A DNA stretch of 64,000 nt, taken from assembly GCA_025506515.1 (NCBI GenBank), contig CM046457.1:1185001-1249000 (forward strand). The letters are read 5' to 3'. The notes beneath the pieces are model-generated. The model was not told the DNA's origin. It did no database searches and worked only from the letters and a program-made list of their open reading frames with translations. This document shows, piece by piece, positions 56,312 through 64,000 of this stretch. The DNA comes from Flaveria trinervia. Its lineage: Eukaryota > Streptophyta > Magnoliopsida > Asterales > Asteraceae. Position numbers and translations under genes: made by a program. Position 1 is the first letter of the stretch. Every line of letters starts with the position of its first letter.

Positions 56312-56866
56312 ACTCTAGTCACATATCCCATCTTGTTTGATCATAAGGGCACTGGCAGAAGGCTGACTGCTTGCATGGGCTTGACTTGTCAGATGTGGTT
56401 GATTCTGGTATGTTTGTTGATGATGAGAATGATGGTACTATTGTTGTTGATTGTTTGAGTGATAGCTTGAATTGGGTTGTGATGATGATTGGCCTGGAGA
56501 GTTCCTTGAATAGTTGTTTCTTTTGGGAGCATTGCACTCTCTTGAGAAATAGCCAGTCATGCCACAGTTGAAGCATTTCATCTTGGATTTGTCATATCCA
56601 ACTTTTGTGTTCTCATTCAGGCTCAGCTTTCTTCCTTTTCTGAAGAATTTCTTTGCTCTCATGACAATCATTGCCATTTGCCACTGTAGATCCATCTCCT
56701 CAACATCATCAGGATCCATTTCTTCTATATCTTCCTGAATTAGGTGGGCAGAAGTGAGTCTTCCCCCTAGATATGCTTCAAAACTTGCAACAAAGGCATT
56801 GTAAGTTACCTTTTGCTTCCAGCTTTCAGGTAGGCTGTGAATCATTTTCTTGTTAAGTTCTTTACT
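56312..56866 (-). pseudogene. gag: Element B gag, central part with CCHC knuckle
   Basis: MIHSLPESWKQKVTYNAF, then EAYLGGRLTSAHLIQEDIE and the knuckle CFNCGMTGYFSREC (56583-56541), where the usual H after G is Y-shifted (CX2CX4 then F/S, so His is lost). An Asn/Ser/Gln-rich tail with one TAG (CAG) follows. The right end is the solo LTR I insertion (GTTGT). Confidence 0.85.
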
Positions 56867-56871
56867 GTTGT

Positions 56872-59605
56872 TGTGACATCCGGTAAATTTCCGTTACCAA
56901 ACTCCGTTAGTTCTGTTAAGTCTTGCATACACATGTCGTGAACACACACTAGTTGTCGTTTAACGTTGGTGACCTAATAATAATGGATAATGTTAATTTA
57001 ATGTGAATCTAATTGATTATATGATTATTGTGTTATGTTTATGTGTTTACACGTTTTTAAAAGATGAATTAGAAAATTAATCGCGTAACGCGGAAACGTG
57101 CCTATTTATTCGTATGTCTTGTGTTTTTATAAAGATAAGATATATAATGTTTTTCATTAGTTTATATCTTTATATTATTAAGTTAAAAACACTTTACAAA
57201 GAGTTTAAAGCCTAATTTTATAAAATATAAATTATAAGGACTAAAAGGGTAAATATGTAAATTAAAATTAAATAAAACAATTCCAAACCCTAGCCCACCC
57301 CCCTTCGGCCGCGATCTCACCCTCACACCTCTCTCTCTTGCGAATTCGACCAAGAACAACCTAGTACCTGCGATTTTGGTTCGATTACAAGGCAAACAAC
57401 TCGTGGGAATCATCAATTACAAGCTATAACACGTTGAAAGGTTAGATTTTTCAAGTTTTTGTGAGTTGTTCATGATGGCCGAACCTAGTTGCGAAATTGG
57501 CCTTCATGGGGTCGAATTTGATGTTGTTTGATGATGTTAGTATGTTAGTTGGATTGATTACATGTTGTTTAACGTTGATTATGCATGAATTCTATGTTTT
57601 TAGTGGATTAATCATGAAATTTGATTATGAAGCAAACCCTAGTTCGAAAATGGCATGACTATGCATGATGGATGATTGTTTAATGAATGTATGATGATTA
57701 GTAGGTTGTATCAATGTTAAGATACATTGATTTTGCAAGAAATTTGTGAATTGAAGTTGATGTTCATAGGTTACTAATAATAGTAACTTTATTTTCATGT
57801 AATGATGATCTAGTGATGGATTGATGTTATGGATGTGTTCATGATGATGATTAGATGTTAGATTGTTGTTATGAATGCTAGAAATCTTTGAATGGATGTT
57901 ATTGTTCATAGCTTGCCAAAAGTAGAAACTTTTGTTTATGAAGATTGTTAGATTATGGTGATTAGGTATTGTTGATCATGTCTAAACATTGTTATGAGCT
58001 TGAGATGGTATAATTATGATGAATTCATGAATACATTGAGTGGTTGATGGATTTTGGAATGTGCTTTCCCAAAAGGGAAACTTTATTTATACAAAATGTG
58101 AAAGATGATAGTTTGAACATGGTTGGGATGTTAGGAGCATTTTAGTATGATCATGGATGAATCCTAAGGTGATGAAACATGTTAAAATAGTTGTAAGGGA
58201 TTTTTTGGATAATCATGAATGATATTTGGACATTTATGATCATGTATGATTTGGATGTTGATTAGTAGTAGGACATCATGTTTGGGATTGGTAATTGATT
58301 GTTGATGTTGTAGAATGCAATGCATATGGTTAATGAATATGGTAATGATCATCATACACGCGTGCGAATCTGAGGCCCCTACTTAGTAGGATTGGCAGGG
58401 TTTAGGATGGGAAGTCGTGAGTGGCTTCACATGGCATGTGGTGAGTGGTTTGATCTTTGTGTGACATGTTAGTTTTGTTATAACTAGTGAATATGTTAAT
58501 GTTCTAGATTCGCATGACTTGTATGGTACTTGGTTGTATGATGATCTAAGTGATACACCTGGTTAATATAGCATAAATATGATCTATTTGAATGTTAACT
58601 ATGTACGATATATGTGTATGATTACTTGAATGGGTTACAACACATAAAGTCACCAACGGTCAAGCGGGTCAACTAGGTCAAACATGTCTGTTTTTCTGAA
58701 ATCTTGAGTCCTTGGTTGTAGTGTACTTAGGGTTTCACATGTCTTTGATTACACGTACTCATGTACTTATATGATCTAGGTAACCTCTGAAGGTTGTCTG
58801 TCTATTCTGTTTGACAAGTCAAACTCTGTATATCTATACGCATATCAGGTGAGTTCATGCCCCACTCTTTATTTAATCTCTTTTGGGGGAGATAGCATAC
58901 TGGTAAACCACAAACGCTTTATATATTCAAGTTGTGTATAATATTATATAGTGTTGATATCATGGAAAAGTCCTCACACTTTCGAATTGTTAATATTGAA
59001 GAGCGGGGAAATTTGGGTAGTACTACTAGGACTGACGAGCCCCACCTGTGACTCGAGGTCAACCGGGTGCAATTTGTCCTATTGAACATTGTCACGACCT
59101 GTTAAGTCGTGGCAGGAGGCAACAACGTACCACAGTCAGCTTCAATGCGAAATCACTATGAAATAATATTTATTGCTAATGGACTAGCTATCTGTTACAA
59201 TGCGCTACTTGTATATCTCTATTATTAAACTGTTTATGTTTGTTTATCTCTTGAACTCACCAACCATTGTGTTGACATTTTAGTATGCTATTCTCAGGTC
59301 ATTAGCTTGCTTGCCATAGGAGCACTGCATGGTTCACTGCATTCTATGACACGGTCTTCAAGACAATTTTATCATTTTAATGATTAATGATTACTCTTTT
59401 GGGTTGGCACATGTTTTGCCACAATTATACTTTTATTTCTTTGGGTTGATTTCAAAACGCTTCCGCACTGTTTAATTTATTTACTTTGGTTGATTTCGTT
59501 TAAATTATGGCATATAGAGTCGTTCTGAGTAACTATTGACTGTGATCCTGGTTTGTTCACACGCCTCGCGGTAAAACTCCGCAAGTGGATTTTGAGGGTG
59601 TGACA
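56872..59605 (+). repeat. Solo LTR I (Gypsy type) inside B gag
   Basis: 2734 bp, TGTGACATCCGG to GAGGGTGTGACA, with perfect target duplication GTTGT (56867-56871, 59606-59610) and no internal sequence. It is the product of LTR-LTR recombination. The end (cacacgcctcgcggtaaaac...) and the ggtagtactacta word link it to the D LTR. Rejoining the flanks gives GVSYN-SKELNKKMIHSL, continuous gag. Confidence 0.92.
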
Positions 59606-60126
59606 GTTGTAAGAAACACCCATAATTTCCAAGTCATTTACCAACTGTACAAATCTGTGCAGTTGTTTTGATATGGATTCTCCTTTGGTGTGATGGAAGG
59701 TTTCATACTGATTGACCAGCTTGTCTTTGTTAATTTCAGCAACCTCACTGCTTCCTTCACACATAATTTTGAGGGCATCCCAAACTGCTTTAGCAATTCC
59801 ATACTTTTCCAAATTTTTCAGCACATCCATCTTGAGTGCTTGAGTCAAATTGAGTATGCTTTGAGATCAATTTTGATTTTCTTATAGTCATCTTCATCCA
59901 GAGTTAAGTCTTCAATTGGTATTCTAGCAGTCTTGTAAAATGCAGCTTGAGCAGTTGATAGAGTAACAGGAATATGAGGACCCTTACATATTGAGATCCA
60001 AAAATCAGGATCTACACCTGTGATATAATTTCTAAACCTTATTCTCCATTGTTTAAACTCAGATTTGTGTTTAAGCATGGGAGGCTTAGGTGTATGACCT
60101 AATTCAGAGTAACTGTTAGAATCCAT
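59606..60126 (-). pseudogene. gag: Element B gag N-terminus
   Basis: Start MDSNSYSELGHTPKPPML at 60126, then FKQWRIRFRNYITGVDPDFW and ICKGPHIPVT, a SIRE-type Copia gag. A frameshift at about 59848 (DLKAYSI / ILNLTQALKMD) precedes GIAKAVWDALKIMCEGS, LVNQYETFHHTKGES and FVQLVNDLEIMG. It is interrupted by the solo LTR at 59605. Confidence 0.88.
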
Positions 60127-60369
60127 GTTGATTTGTGTAAGTATAGATTTAGTTGATTTAAGATTGATTATTTTTTATGAGTCCAACTTGTTCAAGGAGT
60201 TCTTTCGAGGTTCAGAATGGGTTTTGTACTGATTTTCTTGCTGTTTGATAGGAGTATTCTTGATCTTTGCTAAGTAGAGATGGTGATATCCACTACTAGC
60301 AACTTGATTATCAGATCAATCGAGTTCTATTGAGTCTGTGCACAGATCTGAAAGAGAATCGAGAGCCAG
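60127..60369 (-). other. Element B leader
   Basis: About 240 nt between primer site and gag start. No ORF. Confidence 0.6.
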
Positions 60370-60382
60370 GCTCTGATACCAA
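60370..60382 (-). other. Element B primer-binding site (tRNA-iMet)
   Basis: The plus strand reads GCTCTGATACCAAT beside the LTR start at 60384. The reverse complement is TTGGTATCAGAGC. Confidence 0.9.
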
Positions 60383-60604
60383 TTGACTGGGTTGAGTAAG
60401 CGTGATATTCTTACTGAGAATCGAATATGATAATCAAGTCAATGATTGAGTGGCAGAAACAAACAATCAAAGAACATTCAAAACAAGAAAAATACTCATA
60501 AATGCTATTTGTATTGATATATGAAAGTTGATAAGTTACAAAGAATAATTACAACAAAAATTCTCTATCTATCAGCCGTCACCTCAGTACGAGGTCAACT
60601 ATTC

Positions 60605-60612
60605 TATTTATA
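60605..60612 (-). promoter_or_regulatory. TATA box of element B 5' LTR
   Basis: Minus-strand TATAAATA within CTGCCTATAAATAGAATAG. The same box is in the other LTR (40279-40286). The hairpin array lies upstream of it in transcription order (60700-61020). Confidence 0.7.
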
Positions 60613-60689
60613 GGCAGACAAGATGCCTTTACAAAATGACTAAACTACCCCTGACCTATTATATCAGAAACTAGTCTAAGTCTTGATCC

Positions 60690-61025
60690 GCATCTCTGCT
60701 TGTTCATCCGCATTGATAAATGCGGATGAGATAATCTTGATCAGCATTTCCACTTGATCATCCGCATTAGTAAGTTGATCATCCGCATTGGTTAATGCGG
60801 ATGAACAAATACTCATGCGCATTTGGTTGATCATCCGCATTTGTAAATGCGGATGAGCAAAGTCTTGTCTGCATCTTCTTTTGTTCTTCCGCATTAGTCA
60901 ATGCGGAAGAGTAACTTGTTCTTCAACATTAGTATTATGTCTTCCGCATTAGTTAATTCGGAAGAGTAAACACTTGTCTGCATCAGAGTTATGTCTTCCG
61001 CATTAACTAATGCAGAAGATAACAC
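60690..61025. repeat. TCCGCATT hairpin array in B 5' LTR
   Basis: Perfect or near-perfect inverted repeats, e.g. TCATCCGCATT / AATGCGGATGA with loops gata, ggtt and tgta, and CTTCCGCATT / AATGCGGAAG with loop agtc, spaced by about 50-60 bp. There are at least six. They lie in the U3 (enhancer/promoter) part of the LTR. Confidence 0.9.
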
Positions 61026-61147
61026 TTGTTATTTTCCTTGCAGATCTTCATCCGCATTGGTTCTTGGACTTGTGGAATTTCAGCTGAACAATCATCAATT
61101 CACCCATTGAGTTGGCATGTATGATCCTTTCAGGGTGCAACAAGTTC

Positions 61148-62600
61148 CTTCTGATCGAAGATGTGCTGAAGGCTTTTATGATCAGTGAATATAGTACACT
61201 TGGTACCATACAGGTAGTGTCGCCAAATCTTTAGTGCAAAGACAACAGCTCCCAATTCGAGGTCGTGAGTAGTGTAATTTTTCTCATGCACTTTCAATTG
61301 TCGTGAAGCGTAAGCAATAACTTTGTCGTGTTGCATCAGGACACAACCAAGTCCTTGTCGTGATGCGTCGCAGTACACCACAAACCATCATTCCCCTCTA
61401 GTAAGGACAGAATTGGCGCGCAATACAATTTCTGCTTTAACAATTGAAACGCTGCTTCCTGCTTATCACCCCAATTGAATTTCTTGTCTATCTGAGTTAA
61501 GGTTGTCAGTGGTTGGGTTATTTTGGAGAAATTTCGATAAAGCATCGGTAATAACCTGCCAAACCTAGGAATTGTCGCACCTCAGTTGGGGTCTTAGGTG
61601 CTTCCCAGTTTTTAATGGCCTCTATCTTGGATGGGTCAACATGTATTCCTTTCTTGTTAACCACATGCCCGAGAAATTGCACTTCTCAGATCCAGAAGTC
61701 GCATTTTGAGAATTTTGCGTATAATTCTCGTTCTTGAGTAGTTTCAAAATTAACTTTAAATGTTGTTCGTGCTTATCCTGGTTCGTGAATATCAAAATGT
61801 CATCGATGAAGACAATCACGATTTTATCGAAGTAGGGTTTGCATACTCTATTCATGATATCCATGAATACAGCTGGCGCATTGGTTAGCCCAATGGCATG
61901 ACCATGAACTCATAGTGTCCATCACAAGTTCGAAATGCGGTCTTGGGGATATCTTCCTCTTGAATTCGTAATTGGTGATATCCCGAACGCAAGTCAATCT
62001 TCGAGTAGTAACTAGATCCCTGAAGTTGGTCGAATAAGTCCTCGATTTGAGGGAGGGGGTACTGATTCTTAATGGTGAGTTTTTTTAACTCCTGGTAGTC
62101 AATGCACATTCGAAAAGATCCATCCTTCTTCTTAACAAATAACACCGGGGCTCCCCAGGGTGAGAAACTTGGTCTTATGAGTCCTTTATCTAACAATTTT
62201 TGTAATTGATTAGACAACTCTTGCATCTCTGACGGTGCTAATCGGTATGGGGATGGTGCTACTGGAGCAACTCCGGGTACCAAGTCGATTCGAAATTCGA
62301 GTTGCCTTTGAGGTGGAAGTTTGGGCAAGTCCTCGGGAAAGACTTCCGGATAGTCTCGCACGATGGGTATCTCCTCGATTCTTTTCTCTTCGGTTTGCTT
62401 CTCCACTACGTGTGCCAAGATTGCATGATAGCCCTTTCGCAAGTACTTCCGGGCCTTCATACATGAAATGATCCTTAACACCATACCATACTTTTCTCCT
62501 TGAATCGATATGATCACTCCACTTGGAAGTGGAATGCGAACAATCTTCTCATGACAAACGATTTCCGCTCGGTTTTTCGACAACCAATCCATGCCAATAA
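61148..62600 (-). pseudogene. pol: Element C RNase H, reverse transcriptase and end of protease
   Basis: Minus strand from 62592: MDWLSKNRAEIVCHEK (protease end), DYPEVFPEDLPKLPP, YRLAPSEMQELSNQLQ, FVKKKDGSFRMCIDYQELKKLT and DLFDQLQGSSYYSKIDLRSGYHQL. After frame breaks near 61875 come MNRVCKPYFDK and the F-I-D-D box, then RNase H (KFNWGDKQEAAFQLLKQ; CDASRQGLGCVLMQ; TTHDLELGAVVFALK; HTDHKSLQHIFDQKEL), ending at the AGTTC duplication of B. Confidence 0.88.
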
Positions 62601-63860
62601 AACGTCAAACTTCCTAGGGTTACCGGTAATAAATCTATATCGAACGTGTGATCCGCCAAGCTGAGAGTTCATTGTATGATCTTGTCAGTTTCGATCAACT
62701 TACCACGGCTAACTCTATTGTATACTTAGAAGTCAAACGAGTAGGAGTAATTTCTAGCAGTGGACTAAATTCACTAGACACAAAACTCCTATCGGCACCC
62801 GTATCGAATTGGATTGATGCATAGAGATTATTTACAAGAAACGTACCTGTAACAATGTTCAGGTCCTATCGAGCTTCTCCAGCTCCAATCACAAAAGCTC
62901 GACCACGTGCGTTGTTTCCACCGGTTTGCTTCAAGTTTGGACAATCCTTGCAAAATTGTCCAGCAACGCCACATTCAAAGCACACGCGATTGTTTCTTCT
63001 TTTAGGAGTAGGGTTGGGCTTTCGACAGTCCTTAGTCGCATGACCAAAACGTTTGCACTTCTGGCACATGGAATCTCCACATGCACCTAGGTGATGAAAG
63101 TTACACTTGTTGCACTTAGGTACGTTTCCAACATACCCACCTTTTGCCTTCTTCTCAGATGGACTGGCAGTGAGAGCCCTAAGAACCTCTTTTCTGTTTT
63201 GGTTTTGATGCGAAACATTTGACCATGATTGTTGTCCCAGTTCCTCTTGTTGTCATAGTTCTTTTTCCCCTACCGTTTTCTTCACAAACGCTCCCTGACG
63301 TACAACTTGATTAGTCAGGTCATGAGTAATTCTGATAGCCTCTTGGATGGTGGCTGGCTTGGATGAGGTCACCATGCTCTGAATTTGGGGTGCAAGGCCC
63401 CAAATGTATCTTTCCACACGCTTGAACTCCGGGTTAACCATGTGAGGGCATAGACGAGCAAGGTCATGGAATCGGGTGGTGTAGCTTGTAACTTCTACAC
63501 CCTTCATGGTGTGGTTCCAGAATTCAACCTCAAGTTTTTGCATTCATTCCGGGGCGGTACTCATCAGTCAGAATTTTATTTCAACTCATCCTAAGTGATT
63601 TGGTAGGCAACGTCAATACCCAAAGTCTGGGCATGGGCATTCCACCAAGTGAGTGCTTGACCTTCAAAAGTACAGGTGGGAGAATTTCGTCTTATTCTCC
63701 TCAGCACAGTTATTGATTTGCTGAACGGATTCCATCTTTTCTATCCAGCGGACCAAACCAACAACTCCTTCATTACCATGAAAGTTAAACGGTTTACAGT
63801 TCAAAATGTCTTGTAGGAGCAACCTTTGTTTTTGACATCAACCCTGTGTTGGATGTTTAA
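62600..63860 (-). pseudogene. gag: Element C gag and protease
   Basis: From about 63850 leftwards: a capsid start with LNCKPFNFHGNEG in degraded frames, then MQKLEVEFWNHTMKG, YTTRFHDLARLCP, ERYIWGLAPQIQSMV and AIRITHDLTNQVV (63543-63253). Two knuckles follow (CQKCKRFGHATKDC and CFECGVAGQFCKDC, the latter with Gln for His). The protease has a D-T-G-A motif at about 62795. Multiple stops. No intron-like insert is present between knuckles and protease, unlike A. Confidence 0.85.
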
Positions 63861-64000
63861 TCATATTAGTGATAATTAAACATTAACAACGACCTTTATA
63901 TCTCAGGTCTTTAGATACACTAGCCATTATGATACCTCCTGCGCCACTAACATTGCCTCGATTCACTTCAGATTCTCCTGCATTACGCTTCGCCTCGTGA
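63861..64000 (-). other. Element C gag upstream end, window edge
   Basis: Degraded 5' part of C's gag/leader. Frames are interrupted by stops and no clear start codon can be assigned. The 5' LTR would lie beyond the window. Confidence 0.4.

Larger units (their letters stand above)
40058..61142 (-). mobile_element. Element B: giant Ty1/Copia SIRE/Maximus-type element
   Basis: Spans 21.1 kb between perfect target duplications AGTTC (40053-40057, 61143-61147) in the RNase H of C. Subtracting the solo LTR I and element J leaves about 14 kb of its own sequence. It has 757-759 bp LTRs, an iMet primer site, a long gag with coiled coil, Copia-order pol (protease, integrase, RT, RNase H), a noncoding stretch, an extra gene of about 1330 codons and a polypurine tract. 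This layout, with a long ORF after pol, is that of the SIRE lineage. RT is largely deleted at the J junction and the copy is dead. Confidence 0.92.
60384..61142 (-). repeat. Element B 5' LTR
   Basis: 759 bp, TGACTGGGTTGAG to GGGTGCAACA on the plus strand. Similar to the 3' copy (40058-40814) but with more intact CpG sites. It contains the promoter and an intact hairpin array. Confidence 0.93.
28141..64000 (-). mobile_element. Element C: Ty3/Gypsy Tekay-like element, split by A and B
   Basis: Minus-strand element with 3' end at 28141 and 5' part running off the window. Pieces: chromodomain/integrase C-terminus (28141-29290), integrase N-terminus (39569-40052) and RNase H, RT, protease, gag (61148 to about 63850). 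Removing A at GTTAC/GTTTC and B at AGTTC restores continuous integrase (KVKAEYQK then PSGLL) and RNase H (FDQKEL then NMRQR) sequence. Confidence 0.85.

Overview
The window is repeat DNA from a plant nuclear genome, and I can support no host gene, rRNA gene or functional tRNA gene in it. Nearly all of it is nested LTR retrotransposons. They are Ty3/Gypsy chromoviruses of Tekay/Del type (initiator-Met tRNA primer sites, gag with CCHC knuckles, an aspartic protease, an F-I-D-D reverse transcriptase and an integrase ending in a chromodomain) and one very large Ty1/Copia element of SIRE/Maximus type. The AT-rich noncoding DNA, (TAA)n tracts, 2-2.7 kb LTRs and these families fit a large eudicot genome. 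Asteraceae is my best guess, at low certainty.

Left block, 879-25556, is element E (Gypsy, minus strand) inserted in a 76-bp tandem duplication (5-bp target duplication tcaca/ttaca). E was invaded by D (Gypsy, plus strand, 4265-13947, perfect duplication TGCAT), by F (minus; LTR 15296-17954 plus a noncoding part with a hairpin array) and by G (Gypsy, minus, 20689-24473, cut off inside gag). A deletion joined F to G and removed much of E, F and G. The remaining E 5' LTR is at 24474-25556.

Middle strip, 25557-28140, holds flanking DNA, an LTR fragment (H, minus) and the start of a G-type LTR (plus).

Right block, 28141-64000, is element C (Gypsy, minus, running off the window). It is split by A (Gypsy, plus, 29296-39563, duplication gttac/gtttc) and by B (Copia SIRE-like, minus, 40058-61142, perfect duplication AGTTC). 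B carries a solo Gypsy LTR (I, 56872-59605, duplication GTTGT) and a truncated Gypsy element (J, 47975-52360) whose right end is fused into B's reverse transcriptase.

All gag-pol genes are broken, mostly by C-to-T or G-to-A nonsense changes (CAA to TAA, CGA to TGA, TGG to TGA or TAG) as expected for decay of methylated DNA, plus a few frameshifts. The longest open frame, 953 codons (40850-43711, minus), is the back part of an extra gene downstream of pol in B.

The observations most worth a second look are: (1) an 83-nt intron-like segment between gag and protease of A whose removal restores the frame; (2) a hairpin/minisatellite motif built on TCATCCGCATT, shared by the Copia LTR, the Copia 3' noncoding region and the LTRs of unrelated Gypsy elements; (3) a separate covarying hairpin array in F; (4) tRNA-like modules with an intact B box inside three Gypsy LTR families; (5) the 1334-codon extra reading frame of B with a candidate splice acceptor and an internal second polypurine tract.
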